64,000 nucleotides of DNA from Natronospira proteinivora (GCF_024170465.1 NZ_JALJYF010000002.1:558001-622000); one strand, 5' to 3'. Positions 44,529 to 53,836 are shown, numbered from the stretch's first letter. The notes: generated by a model not told the origin, from the letters alone. Program-made: numbers and translations.

Positions 44529-45192
44529 GGGCAGGCAGGGCCCGCAAATTGCGAATCACCGGGACGGGACTATCGACGCCCCGGTCGCCGATGCGATCCA
44601 GCAGCACCGCGGCACAACCGGCCCTGCGCGCACCGGCCACATCCCGGAGCGGGTCGTCACCCACATGGAGTATCTCTGCCGGGGCCAGATCCAGACGCCG
44701 GGCCGCATGGTGGAACATCCGGGGGTCGGGTTTCGCTGCACCGGCTTCAATGGCCGAGATACCAAAGCGGAACCAGGGGGCCAGACCGGTGAGCGCGAGG
44801 TCCGCATTGCCATTACTGAGGGCAACCAGGGTATGACGCTCTGCCAACGATGAGATGACTTCAGCCACATCCTCATACCACTGAACTCGATTGCGGGCTT
44901 CAAAAAAGATCTGAAAGGCGGGCTCGGCCAGGTCCTCATCCACACCGGCCTGACGGCAGGCCAGGCGCAATGACAGACGACGCATCAAGCTGAGGTCGTG
45001 AGCCTGTTCCGGGTGTGCTTCCGCCACCGCGAGACGGAGCCGGCGCAGGCCTTCCACATCAAAACAACGGGCCACGGGGGGACCGTGACGAAGAAACCAG
45101 GCATGGACCGCCTGCTCGGCCGTTTCAATGACCGGTGCCACTGGCCACAAGGTGTCGTCCAGGTCAAAGCTGATGGCGCGAATCTGAGTCAT
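44494..45192 (-). CDS. HAD-superfamily hydrolase (YigB-like)
   Basis: A 232-residue HAD phosphatase with motif I SFDLDDTLWPV, motif II VALSNGN, the motif III Lys in GAAKPDPRMF and motif IV HVGDDPLRDVAGARRAG. The alpha-helical cap between about residues 20 and 95 is of the C1 type, as in YigB-like FMN or nucleotide phosphatases. Its 3' end overlaps the 3' end of cfa by 35 bp in convergent orientation, and it is divergent from litR. The substrate is not predictable. Confidence 0.87.
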   Translation of the reverse strand: MTQIRAISFDLDDTLWPVAPVIETAEQAVHAWFLRHGPPVARCFDVEGLRRLRLAVAEAHPEQAHDLSLMRRLSLRLACRQAGVDEDLAEPAFQIFFEARNRVQWYEDVAEVISSLAERHTLVALSNGNADLALTGLAPWFRFGISAIEAGAAKPDPRMFHHAARRLDLAPAEILHVGDDPLRDVAGARRAGCAAVLLDRIGDRGVDSPVPVIRNLRALPALIEDGTATRSA

Positions 45193-45212
45193 GGTTGCTA
45201 GGTACTCGGCAA

Positions 45213-45240
45213 TTGTCGGCCTGTAACAGGGATGTATAAT
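45213..45240 (+). promoter_or_regulatory. litR promoter with candidate autoregulatory operator
   Basis: TTGTCG (45213-45218), a 16-bp spacer and a perfect TATAAT (45235-45240). Lying over the spacer and -10, on the minus strand, are ATTATACATCC (45240-45230) and CTGTTACAGGC (45229-45219), two 11-bp units with ACA in register. ATTATACA is identical to a unit at the 41193 operon promoter. This is the geometry expected if LitR represses its own gene by covering the promoter. Confidence 0.6.
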
Positions 45241-45307
45241 ATAAGATTAAGATAATTAACAATGGATAATAAGATACATTTTCTTCACCCAAGGGGTTAG
45301 ACACAGG

Positions 45308-46252
45308 ATGGCAAATTCCTCCAATGAATTGGTCCCGATCCGAACCGTTTCTCAGATGACCGGCGTTAACCCCGTCACCCTGAGGGCCTGGGAACGTCGC
45401 TACGGCCTGATCAAACCCCAACGGACCCCGAAAGGACACCGTCTTTACAGTCGCGATGACATTGAGTTGATTCATCGGGTGCTGGGCCTGCTGGACCGGG
45501 GCATGTCTATTGGCCAAGTCCGCCATGCCCTTGAGAACGCCAGTGAGGAGCCGGTGAGCGAAGACCAGACCAACAACTGGGAACGCTATCGCAAACAAAT
45601 GCTGGCAGCCATCCACCGTTTTGACGAATCGGCCCTGGACGAGACCTACAATGAGACCTTGGCCCTGTATCCGGTCAATGTGGTGACTCGCCGGCTGGTG
45701 GTTCCGCTACTGCAGGAAATTGGTCGCCGCTGGGAAAGCGGGGAAGGCACGGTGGCCGAAGAACACTTCTTCGGGGCCTATCTTCGCAACAAGCTGGGCG
45801 CCCGTTTTCACCATCGGCCCAAGCACGCCCGGGGGCAACGGCTAATCATGGCCTGCCTGCCCGATCAATATCATGAAATCGGCCTGCTGCTGTTCGCCCT
45901 GGCAGCCAGCAGCCGGAATTTCGACATTGTTCTGCTGGGCGCCAACCTGCCCCTGGAGGAACTACCCCAGGCCTGTGAACAAGCCCAGGCGGATGGGGTG
46001 GTCCTGTCGGGATCCAGCCTGCCCATGGAGCCCGAGCTTCGCGCGTCCCTGGCCAGGCAGGTGAAACGGATGACGGTGCCGGTGTTCGTGGGTGGCAAGG
46101 GTCCGGCCCAGGACAGCGAGGCCATTCGAACCATGGGGGCAACGCCCCTGGGGGAAGATATCGACCTTGGTTTGAAGCAGCTGAGTGAAACCCTGGAGCG
46201 GGCACCCGGCGCCGGACTACCAAGACGCCTGAACCGGGGCGGCCGTGCCTGA
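45308..46252 (+). CDS. litR: LitR/CarH-type MerR regulator with cobalamin-binding domain
   Basis: A 314-residue light-sensing repressor candidate. The N-terminal MerR-type HTH (RTVSQMTGVNPVTLRAWERR, then GHRLYSRDDIELI) is of the MlrA/CarH kind. The four-helix bundle carries the CarH Trp-x9-Glu-His motif as WESGEGTVAEEH. The Rossmann B12-binding domain has PDQYHEIG, keeping the cobalt-ligand His, with Gln where most class I proteins have Glu, and VVLSGSSLPMEPELR. In CarH/LitR, adenosylcobalamin holds the tetramer on DNA in the dark and light breaks it. The neighbouring FAD-DUF1365-cfa operon shares its operator-like repeats. Confidence 0.88.
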   Translation: MANSSNELVPIRTVSQMTGVNPVTLRAWERRYGLIKPQRTPKGHRLYSRDDIELIHRVLGLLDRGMSIGQVRHALENASEEPVSEDQTNNWERYRKQMLAAIHRFDESALDETYNETLALYPVNVVTRRLVVPLLQEIGRRWESGEGTVAEEHFFGAYLRNKLGARFHHRPKHARGQRLIMACLPDQYHEIGLLLFALAASSRNFDIVLLGANLPLEELPQACEQAQADGVVLSGSSLPMEPELRASLARQVKRMTVPVFVGGKGPAQDSEAIRTMGATPLGEDIDLGLKQLSETLERAPGAGLPRRLNRGGRA

Positions 46253-46426
46253 GCCACCATCAGCACCGTGCTTGCCCCTGTCGGGGTCCCGATGCTATAC
46301 CTAAGCCCCTGAAACATCTGCCGTCCCCTACTGACTGCATGGGTAAATCACATCCCGCCGCCTGATTTAACTTAAGCCGCGCAAACCTGGCTGCGGCGGG
46401 ACCAGCACAATCCGAGGAGAGAAAGC

Positions 46427-48112
46427 GTGGTGGATAAGATCTGGCTCAAACAATATCCGGAAGGCGTTCCCGAACAGGCGGATGTTGACGCCTATCAGTC
46501 AATCAAGGAGATCTTCGAGGAAAGCGTACAGAAATACCGAGACCTCCCGGCCTTTGAGAATATGGGGGCCAATCTCACCTACGCCGAACTCGACCAGAAA
46601 AGCCGTTATTTTGCAGCCTATTTGCAGAAGGTGTTGGGCCTGCAAAAAGGGGACCCGGTGGCGGTGATGATGCCCAATTGCCTGCAATACCCCGTGGCCC
46701 TGTTCGGCATTCTCCGGGCGGGGCTGACCGTGGTGAATGTCAATCCGCTGTACACGGCCCGGGAACTGGAACATCAGCTCACCGATTCCGGCGCCAAGGC
46801 CATCGTCATCGTGGAAAATTTCTGCAGCACGCTGGAGCAGGTGCTGGACAAGACCGATGTACGCACCGTGCTCACTACCCGCCTGGGTGACATGCTGGGT
46901 TTTCCCAAGTCGTCGCTGGTGAACTTCGTGGTCAAGCACGTGAAAAAGATGGTGCCGGACTGGGATATTCCCTCGGCCCAGACTTTCGAGCGGGCCCTGT
47001 CTGAGGGCAAATGGCAGAACCTGGACGACGTGGAGCTAACGCGGGACGATGTGGCCTTTCTGCAATACACTGGTGGCACCACTGGCCTGGCCAAGGGTGC
47101 GGTACTGACCCATGGCAACATGGTGGCCAATATGCAGCAGGCGGCGGCCTGGCTGGGCAATGAGATCGAGGAAGGCCGGGAGATCGTGGTGACGGCGCTG
47201 CCGCTCTACCATATCTTCTCACTGACGGCGAACTGCATGGTGTTCATGCGAACCGGTGGCAAAAATCTGTTAATCACCAATCCCCGGGATATTCCCACTT
47301 TCATCAAGACCATCCGCAAGTCCGGCTTTACCGCCATTACCGGGGTCAACACCCTGTTCAATGCGCTGCTCAATCATCCCAATATCGATCAAGTGGACTT
47401 CAGAAAACTGAAGCTGGCACTGGGTGGCGGCATGGCGGTTCAACGCTCGGTGGCCGAACGCTGGAAAAAGGCAACCGGTGTTCCGCTACTTGAAGCCTAC
47501 GGCCTGACGGAAACGTCCCCCGCCGTGACCATCAACCCGCTGAACTTGAAGGAATTCAACGGCAGCATTGGCTTGCCCATTCCCAATACGGAAGTGGTGA
47601 TTCTCGATGAAGATGATAAGCCAGTCGCCATCGGGGAAACCGGGGAGTTGGCGGTGCGCGGTCCCCAAGTGATGCGGGAGTATCTTAATCAAGCGGAGGA
47701 GACCAAGAAGGTCTTCACCGAAGACGGTTTTTTCAAGACCGGGGATGTGGGTAAATTTGACGAAGAGGGCTTTGTCTATATCGTTGATCGCAAGAAGGAC
47801 ATGATCAATGTATCCGGCTTCAACGTCTATCCCAATGAGATTGAAGATGTGGTTTCGGAAATGGACGAGGTGCTGGAAGTGGCGGCAATCGGTATCCCCG
47901 ATGAAAAATCCGGCGAGGTGGTGAAACTCTGGGTGGTGAAGAAGGACCAGTCTGTCACCGAGGAGCAGATCATCGAGTATTGCCGCAAATACCTGACGGC
48001 CTACAAGGTGCCCAAGAAGGTGGCGTTCACCGATGAACTGCCCAAGACCAATGTGGGGAAGATTCTCCGCCGGGCACTGCGGGATGAAGACCCGGATGCG
48101 AAAGACGACTGA
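46427..48112 (+). CDS. fadD: Long-chain fatty acid-CoA ligase FadD
   Basis: FadD activates fatty acids to acyl-CoA through an acyl-adenylate. The 561-residue protein aligns with E. coli FadD from the first residues (IWLKQYPEGVPEQADVDAYQ). It has the AMP-binding loop YTGGTTGLAKGA, YGLTETSPAV, FFKTGDVGKFDEEGFVYIVD and DRKKDMINVSGFNVYPNEIE. There is no ATG: two adjacent GTG codons at 46427 and 46430 follow GAGGAG. It stands alone after litR and ends at a strong terminator. Confidence 0.95.
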   Translation: MVDKIWLKQYPEGVPEQADVDAYQSIKEIFEESVQKYRDLPAFENMGANLTYAELDQKSRYFAAYLQKVLGLQKGDPVAVMMPNCLQYPVALFGILRAGLTVVNVNPLYTARELEHQLTDSGAKAIVIVENFCSTLEQVLDKTDVRTVLTTRLGDMLGFPKSSLVNFVVKHVKKMVPDWDIPSAQTFERALSEGKWQNLDDVELTRDDVAFLQYTGGTTGLAKGAVLTHGNMVANMQQAAAWLGNEIEEGREIVVTALPLYHIFSLTANCMVFMRTGGKNLLITNPRDIPTFIKTIRKSGFTAITGVNTLFNALLNHPNIDQVDFRKLKLALGGGMAVQRSVAERWKKATGVPLLEAYGLTETSPAVTINPLNLKEFNGSIGLPIPNTEVVILDEDDKPVAIGETGELAVRGPQVMREYLNQAEETKKVFTEDGFFKTGDVGKFDEEGFVYIVDRKKDMINVSGFNVYPNEIEDVVSEMDEVLEVAAIGIPDEKSGEVVKLWVVKKDQSVTEEQIIEYCRKYLTAYKVPKKVAFTDELPKTNVGKILRRALRDEDPDAKDD

Positions 48113-48136
48113 TACAAGAATTGACAGCGTAAACTA

Positions 48137-48165
48137 GAAAGGGGGCTCATTGAGCCCCCTTTTTC
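48137..48165 (+). terminator. Rho-independent terminator of fadD
   Basis: AAGGGGGCTCA-t-TGAGCCCCCTT followed by a T-run, 25 nt after the fadD stop. The A-run upstream would also allow use on the minus strand for hemE. Confidence 0.92.
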
Positions 48166-48196
48166 CTTCCCGTTAAGCATCGATTTCCGGGGATGT

Positions 48197-48239
48197 GAAC
48201 TGGCTTTGGCTTCGTTCGGGCTGCCCAAGTAGTTAATCC
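48197..48239 (-). repeat. Copy 3 of the RSQSQ-encoding repeat
   Basis: GAACTGGCTTTGGCTTCGTT matches the copies near 33100 and 33790; the minus frame reads LLGQPERSQSQFT and stops a few codons later. It lies between the fadD terminator and the hemE stop without an accompanying inverted-repeat element. It is more decayed than the other two. Confidence 0.55.
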
Positions 48240-48334
48240 TAGAGTAGATGAGCGGCGGCCTCTCTTGATGGGAAATGGCAACGTTTCTTTGGGCGTTCAA
48301 AGCACCTCGCAGAAGTGGCCTTGCTCTTAAACCT

Positions 48335-49411
48335 TCAACCGCTGCCCTGGTGGTACTGGGGGCTGAGGCGAACCACCGCATCGATCATGGCGCCGGCATG
48401 CTCCGGCGGGATCTGGGGGGTGATGCCGTGGCCCAGGTTGAAGATATGGCCGCTGCCGTGGCCGTAGCTGGACAGGATCTCGGCTACTGCTTCCCGGATG
48501 CGGGCCGGTGAAGCATTCAAAGCGGCCGGATCCAGATTGCCTTGCAGGGCCACCTTGTCGCCCACCCGGCGCCGGGCCTCGCCAATGTCCACCGTCCAGT
48601 CCAGACCCAGGGCATCACAACCGGTTTCGGCCATGGCCTCCAGCCAAGGGGAGCCGCCTTTGGTGAACAGAATCACCGGCACCCGGCGCCCGTCCTGCTC
48701 GCGGATCAGGTTTTCCAGAATCCGGGTCATGGGCTCCAGGGAGAAGCGACGGTAATGGGTCGGCGTCAGCACACCACCCCATGTGTCAAAGATCTGGATG
48801 GCCTGGGCACCGGCCCGAATCTGAGCATTGAGGTAATCGCTGATACTGGCCACCAGATGGTCCATCAGACGATCCAGGCTGTCCGGATCTTCCCAGGCCA
48901 TCCCCTTGATGCGGGCAAAGTCCTTGGAGGCTCCGCCTTCCACCATGTAAGTGGCCAGGGTCCAGGGACTGCCACTGAAACCGATCAGGGGCACGCGGCC
49001 ATCAAGCGCTTTCCGGATCCGGCGGACCGCCTCGGGGACATAGCCCAGTTCGTCCTCGATATCCGGCCGTGGTAAAGCGTCCACGTCCCGAGCCGAAGCA
49101 ATGGTGCGCTCAAACTTCGGCCCCTCACCTTTCACGAAATAAAGACCCAGGCCCATGGCATCGGGGATGGTGAGGATGTCGGAAAACAAGATGGCCGCAT
49201 CCAGGGGAAAACGCTCCAGGGGTTGCAAGGTGACCTCGCAGGCCATATCCGGATTCTGCATCAGCTTGACGAAGCTTCCGGCTCGTTCCCGGGTGGCGCG
49301 GTACTCAGGCAAATAGCGGCCTGCCTGTCGCATCATCCAGACCGGGGTACGGTCCACCGGCTGCCTTAGCAGGGCCTTCAACAATCGATCGTTCTGCAGT
49401 TCGCTGCTCAT
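48335..49411 (-). CDS. hemE: Uroporphyrinogen decarboxylase HemE
   Basis: HemE decarboxylates uroporphyrinogen III to coproporphyrinogen III in heme synthesis. The 358-residue protein has the N-terminal signature [60 protein letters not shown] and [14 protein letters not shown]. Its start overlaps the pyrF stop by four bases (ATGA). It ends the minus-strand run aroK-aroB-pyrF-hemE. Confidence 0.97.
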   Translation of the reverse strand: MSSELQNDRLLKALLRQPVDRTPVWMMRQAGRYLPEYRATRERAGSFVKLMQNPDMACEVTLQPLERFPLDAAILFSDILTIPDAMGLGLYFVKGEGPKFERTIASARDVDALPRPDIEDELGYVPEAVRRIRKALDGRVPLIGFSGSPWTLATYMVEGGASKDFARIKGMAWEDPDSLDRLMDHLVASISDYLNAQIRAGAQAIQIFDTWGGVLTPTHYRRFSLEPMTRILENLIREQDGRRVPVILFTKGGSPWLEAMAETGCDALGLDWTVDIGEARRRVGDKVALQGNLDPAALNASPARIREAVAEILSSYGHGSGHIFNLGHGITPQIPPEHAGAMIDAVVRLSPQYHQGSG

Positions 49412-50127
49412 TGTTCGAATACCTGACGAATACTGTCCTGAATGGCTTGGGCGGCGACCCGGGGATCATCGGCCTTGCGTATAGGTCGGCCCACCACGAT
49501 GTAATCCGCCCCGTTGTTGAAGGCTTCTTCTACGGTGACCACTCGCTTCTGGTCATCCCCGCCGCGATTGTCCACTGGGCGGATACCGGGGGTGATCACC
49601 AGTAATCGTTCATCCACTGCTTCCCGCATGCGGGCCACTTCCATGCCTGAAGCCACCACACCATCGCAGCCAGCCTCCAGGGCTCGCCTGGCCCGAGACA
49701 GGACCAGTTCTTCCACATCACAATCGAAGCCCATGTCCTCCAGGTCGCCACGATCCAGACTGGTCAGCGCGGTTACCGCCAACACCTTGAGGTGACCGGA
49801 GCGGGCCTCGGCGGCGGCCTCCATGATGCTTTGGTTGCCGTGAATGGTGCAGAAATGCGCGCCCCGCTTGGATAGCTGACGCACCGCAGCCGCCACCGTG
49901 GCGGGTACATCGAAAAACTTCAGATCCACGAAGACTTTCCGGTCCCGGGCAAGCAGCCAGTCCAGAAACTCGAAAAAGCCATCGGCCATGAACAGTTCCA
50001 AACCGATCTTGTAGAAGCGAACACTGTCATCCAGTTGCGTGACCAAGTCCCGGGCTGCCTCGGTATCGGCGACATCCAGGGCAAAGATCAGACGCTCTTT
50101 GGGGGGAATGGCTTTATGCTTGAACAC
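49408..50127 (-). CDS. pyrF: Orotidine 5'-phosphate decarboxylase
   Basis: PyrF makes UMP from OMP, the last step of de novo pyrimidine synthesis. The 239-residue protein has LIFALDVAD at the first strand and the catalytic [10 protein letters not shown] (family DxKxxDIPxT), then [14 protein letters not shown] and the phosphate-binding [10 protein letters not shown]. It is coupled to hemE by a four-base overlap and lies 69 bp after aroB. Confidence 0.96.
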   Translation of the reverse strand: MFKHKAIPPKERLIFALDVADTEAARDLVTQLDDSVRFYKIGLELFMADGFFEFLDWLLARDRKVFVDLKFFDVPATVAAAVRQLSKRGAHFCTIHGNQSIMEAAAEARSGHLKVLAVTALTSLDRGDLEDMGFDCDVEELVLSRARRALEAGCDGVVASGMEVARMREAVDERLLVITPGIRPVDNRGGDDQKRVVTVEEAFNNGADYIVVGRPIRKADDPRVAAQAIQDSIRQVFEQ

Positions 50128-50196
50128 GGAGGTCTCCTCACCATTGATTCGGCCTATTGTACTGGAGAGAAGGATTTCCGGCTAAGGTGGCGGCCC

Positions 50197-51273
50197 TCAA
50201 GGACTGGATGCCTGAAGGACAGCCTCCAGGCTCTCGGTCGGCACGTCTGTCACCAGCTCGGCCCGACCCAGGCCCCTCAACAGCACCAGACGCAAACCTT
50301 CACGGGTAGCCTTTTTGTCACGGGCCATCCACTCCAGCCAGGTCCTGGTATCCAAGGCCGGTGGCGTTACCGGCAGATGAAGCTGGCGCAGCAGTGCCAG
50401 GCCGCGCTCATGGTCCCCTTGGCTGATTCTCTCCAGGCGGCAGGACAAGGCGAGTGCCTGGGCCATGCCCGCGGCCACCGCCTCGCCATGCAACCACTCA
50501 CCATAGCCGCAGGCGCCTTCAATGGCGTGGCCAAAGGTATGCCCGAAATTGAGGATCGCCCGCCGCCCCTGCTCGGTTTCATCTTCGGCCACCACCCGGG
50601 CCTTGATGGCACAGCAACGAGTGACGGTTTCGGCGATGGTATCGGCATCCCGAGCATTGAGGGCCGGAATTCGGCCTTCCAGCCAGGCAAGGAAATCCAC
50701 ATCGGCAATGAAGCCGTATTTCACCACTTCGGCCAGCCCGGCCCGGTACTCCCGCTCAGGTAGCGTCGACAGCACTGTGCTGTCGGCAATGACAGCGCGG
50801 GGCTGATGGAAGGCCCCAATCAGATTCTTGCCGCTGGTATGGTTGATGGCGGTCTTGCCCCCCACGGAGGAATCCACCTGGGCCAGCAGAGTGGTGGGCA
50901 ATTGGTAGAAGGCGATGCCCCGTTGCCAGCAGGCGGCGGCAAAACCGCTCAGATCTCCGATCACGCCGCCGCCCAGGGCGACAATGGCACCATCCCGGCC
51001 GATGCCGGCTTCAGCCAGACTGTCAAAGAGGCTGTCCAGGGTCTTCATGGATTTCTGGGCTTCCCCCGGCGGCAGAACACGAATCCCTTGCAAGCGGGGC
51101 CCCAGGGCTGATTCCACGGGAGCCAGATAGTGTTCGGCCACATGGCTGTCGGTTACCAGCAGCAAGGCCGGGGCATCAATCCACCGGGAAAGCTGTTCCG
51201 GCTGATTCAGCAGACCCGGCCCTACATGAATGGGATAGCGGCGCTCGGCCAGTTCCACATGGAGGGTCTGCAT
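50197..51273 (-). CDS. aroB: 3-dehydroquinate synthase
   Basis: AroB cyclises DAHP to 3-dehydroquinate in the shikimate pathway, with NAD and zinc. The 358-residue protein has GGGVIGDLSGFAAACWQRG, PTTLLAQVDSSVGGKTAIN, GLAEVVKYGFI and the metal-binding NFGHTFGHAIE with HGEAVAAGM. It is eight bases after aroK, the usual pairing downstream of the pil genes. Confidence 0.97.
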   Translation of the reverse strand: MQTLHVELAERRYPIHVGPGLLNQPEQLSRWIDAPALLLVTDSHVAEHYLAPVESALGPRLQGIRVLPPGEAQKSMKTLDSLFDSLAEAGIGRDGAIVALGGGVIGDLSGFAAACWQRGIAFYQLPTTLLAQVDSSVGGKTAINHTSGKNLIGAFHQPRAVIADSTVLSTLPEREYRAGLAEVVKYGFIADVDFLAWLEGRIPALNARDADTIAETVTRCCAIKARVVAEDETEQGRRAILNFGHTFGHAIEGACGYGEWLHGEAVAAGMAQALALSCRLERISQGDHERGLALLRQLHLPVTPPALDTRTWLEWMARDKKATREGLRLVLLRGLGRAELVTDVPTESLEAVLQASSP

Positions 51274-51281
51274 GAGAGGAA

Positions 51282-51806
51282 TTACTCGAGGGGCTGAAGA
51301 TCGGCACTGAGCCGACGCATCACCTGTTTCACCGACTGGCCGTCGGTATCCACGGTGAAGTCGGCCAGTTCCTGATAGTAAGGTTCTCGCTCGGCGGCCA
51401 GGTCTCGCAGCCGCTGCTCCGGGTTGTCCGTATGCAGCATGGGCCGGTCATGACGGGACTGACGGGTTCGGGCCAGCTGGTAATCCAGACTGGTGCGCAG
51501 ATAAATCACATAGCCTCGTTCACGCAGCAGGCGACGGTTCTCCTCGGTCACCACCGTGCCACCGCCGGTGGCAATCACGGCACGGTCCAGCTCGCTAAGC
51601 GCCGCCACCGCATCGGTCTCCCGCTTGCGAAAACCCGCCTCACCCTCGAAATCGAAGATGGTGGCAATATCTACCCCGGTACGCTCCCGCAGGTACTCAT
51701 CGGTATCCCGAAACTCATAGCCCAGGGACCGGGCCAACTCCCGCCCAATGGACGACTTGCCGGCCCCCATGGGGCCGATCAAAAAAATGCGGGTGGGGAT
51801 GGGCAT
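51282..51806 (-). CDS. aroK: Shikimate kinase
   Basis: AroK phosphorylates shikimate. The 174-residue product has the P-loop IGPMGAGKSSIG, the shikimate-binding DTDEYLRERTG and FRKRETDA, and the Walker B-like ATGGGTVV. The start is the ATG at 51806 with GGGAG upstream; a TTG eight codons earlier is possible but not needed. In many gammaproteobacteria aroK follows pilQ directly, but here an Ig-like lipoprotein gene intervenes. Confidence 0.96.
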   Translation of the reverse strand: MPIPTRIFLIGPMGAGKSSIGRELARSLGYEFRDTDEYLRERTGVDIATIFDFEGEAGFRKRETDAVAALSELDRAVIATGGGTVVTEENRRLLRERGYVIYLRTSLDYQLARTRQSRHDRPMLHTDNPEQRLRDLAAEREPYYQELADFTVDTDGQSVKQVMRRLSADLQPLE

Positions 51807-51864
51807 ATCCCGGCTCCCAGAATCTATCAATAAGAATTGCCCTGGACTAAAAGGCTGAAATGGC

Positions 51865-51888
51865 CCGGAAGCCCGAAAGGGCCTCCGG
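51865..51888 (-). terminator. Hairpin between the Ig-like lipoprotein gene and aroK
   Basis: CCGGAGGCCC-tttc-GGGCTTCCGG on the minus strand, a 10-bp stem with one G-T pair, directly after the lipoprotein stop. A T-run (TTTT) occurs only some 15 nt later, so termination may be partial. Confidence 0.5.
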
Positions 51889-51899
51889 ACTCAAAGGAC

Positions 51900-53717
51900 T
51901 TAGCTCTCACTTCCGCAGACGGTGACCTCGTGTGCTGCAAGAGAACCAGCACTACAGCTATTCCCAGGCGTGGTGACCTGAATCACGCCAATCTCGCATT
52001 CCTCCAGATCCTCTTCGCCCGACTCGGTAACATTGAAAGACAGTTCAATGGGCCCATCAATATTGGTATTCCCAATTGTAATACTGTCTTCTCCCAAGAC
52101 TTCACCGTAGCCGGGGGCAAAACTCACCTCCGTCCCATTCGGCAAGGGCTGCCCATTGATATCGGACACGGAAAACTCGAAGGGCCCACTTCCCACGGTA
52201 AAGGCATCGTCAGCATCAATCTGCGGATTCAGATTATCTGCCAGAACCATGACACCGGAACGGCCAACCGGCGCATTCTCTGAACCGCAATAATCATTCT
52301 TAAATTGCTCACGATCTCCATCGTCCTCAATACCGGCACCACAAAGGGCGCCGTCCCAAACCCCATTGGGCTCGGACCAAAAACCAGTCTGGTAATAATC
52401 CCAGAAAAAGCTGTCAGCTCCCGGGTCGAAACTGCCGCTTTCATTGTCATCGCGGTAGGGCTCACCCGTGTCAACCCAGCCTACATCCTCATCCACATCC
52501 GGGTTATTGAAATCATAATCATCCTCGGAAGGCCCGAAGCCGGCTTCTTCTTCACCGAACAAGCCATCGCCGGTGCGATCCCGAAAACTTTCCTCGCCCT
52601 GCATATAGGCCAATACCGTGGAACGACTCGGCATGGGTGCCTGGCTGGTCCAGGTCACAGAGCAGCTACCATCTTCCAATTGGCAGCTGGAATCGATCCG
52701 ACCACCCTCGGTGGAGAAATGGACAATGGTGCCATCCACCACCGGATTGGAGAAGCGGTCACGAGCGTGGAAGCTGACCTCCACTTCTTCACCAACACAG
52801 CCGGCCACGGGCGGGTTAAGGGTTTCAAAGGCAATCGAAACCCCCTGCTCTTCAGCAATGCCGGTGCTCACCGTCACCGCGGAGGATTGCGAAGCAACCT
52901 GGGTCTCCACCACCCGCGCATTGACATGCACCGGCGTTGCCGCCGTACCGGACATCAGGTTGACCGTCGCCTGTCCGGCGCTATCAGTCACCGTTTCCTC
53001 GGCCGATAGCTCAAGGCCACCTACTGTGGTGCTCAGCCAAAACTCCACAGCCGTATCGGGCATCGGATTGCCGTTGGCGTCCTCAACCAAGAAGGTCACC
53101 GCCGAGTTCTCAGGGATCCCCATATTGCCCATGCCCTTCAAACCGATGAAGTCCGGGTCGGCCTCCACAAAGATCAGGGTGCCGAGTGAAGCGGATTCTA
53201 TATTGAGGGTGGCATTGGCACTGAGGGTTGTTTCGGCGCCTTCGGCCCCGGTGGAAACCGCTCGAGCGGTCAACACATCTTCACCAAAGCAACCCTGGGC
53301 CTGATAGGTAGCCGAAAACTCCCCGTTGTCGTTCACCGGTACTGGGCTATTGATGGCAGCCTCATCATTGCTCAGGCAAGATGAAGAAAACTCGACCTGC
53401 CAATCACGATCGGTAGCCGGCTCGCCATCCTCATCCAGGACCCGGCCATAGACACCCGTAGAACCACCGGAAGCGATGGTGGCAAGGCCCATACCCAGAA
53501 CACCATCCTGGAAATCATCCCCTTCGCCACTACCGAACATGAACGGTGTGTCCTCATTGTCACCGTTACCAACATCACCGTTGTCGTCACCATTTCCGTT
53601 ATCATCGCCCCCGTTATCGGTACCGCCGCCGGGGTTAATGATGGTGTTTTCGTCACCACAGGCCACTAGCAGCAAGGAGACGGACAGAATCATTGCCAGT
53701 ATGAGTCGGATATTCAT
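51900..53717 (-). CDS. Ig-like-domain outer-membrane lipoprotein
   Basis: A 605-residue, strongly acidic predicted lipoprotein. The start ATG at 53717 has GGGGAG upstream; the signal peptide ends with LLLVAC (Cys about 20). A Gly/Asp/Asn linker (about 28-55) follows, then beta-rich invasin/Big-1-like Ig domains with phrases such as TFLVEDANGNPMPDTAVEFW and SFHARDRFSNPVVDGTIVHF. Near residue 400 an Asp-rich segment (GEPYRDDNESGSFDPGADSF) resembles calcium-binding loops, and the end has two Cys pairs. It lies between terminators, inserted between pilQ and aroK. A surface or adhesion role is inferred. Confidence 0.72.
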   Translation of the reverse strand: MNIRLILAMILSVSLLLVACGDENTIINPGGGTDNGGDDNGNGDDNGDVGNGDNEDTPFMFGSGEGDDFQDGVLGMGLATIASGGSTGVYGRVLDEDGEPATDRDWQVEFSSSCLSNDEAAINSPVPVNDNGEFSATYQAQGCFGEDVLTARAVSTGAEGAETTLSANATLNIESASLGTLIFVEADPDFIGLKGMGNMGIPENSAVTFLVEDANGNPMPDTAVEFWLSTTVGGLELSAEETVTDSAGQATVNLMSGTAATPVHVNARVVETQVASQSSAVTVSTGIAEEQGVSIAFETLNPPVAGCVGEEVEVSFHARDRFSNPVVDGTIVHFSTEGGRIDSSCQLEDGSCSVTWTSQAPMPSRSTVLAYMQGEESFRDRTGDGLFGEEEAGFGPSEDDYDFNNPDVDEDVGWVDTGEPYRDDNESGSFDPGADSFFWDYYQTGFWSEPNGVWDGALCGAGIEDDGDREQFKNDYCGSENAPVGRSGVMVLADNLNPQIDADDAFTVGSGPFEFSVSDINGQPLPNGTEVSFAPGYGEVLGEDSITIGNTNIDGPIELSFNVTESGEEDLEECEIGVIQVTTPGNSCSAGSLAAHEVTVCGSES

Positions 53718-53769
53718 CGTCTTAACTCCCCAATAATGTCGTCGTCCGGTAACGGGCGGCTCCATGAGC

Positions 53770-53804
53770 AAAAAGCGGCCACTCGGTGATAGACCGAGTG
53801 GCCG
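53770..53804 (-). terminator. Rho-independent terminator after pilQ
   Basis: On the minus strand CGGCCACTCGGT-ctatc-ACCGAGTGGCCG is a perfect 12-bp stem followed by CTTTTTG. It closes the pilMNOPQ transcript 33 nt after the pilQ stop, so the downstream lipoprotein gene needs its own promoter. Confidence 0.88.
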
Positions 53805-53836
53805 TTTACGGCCTTCATACCAGTTCAGTCAGTGCT

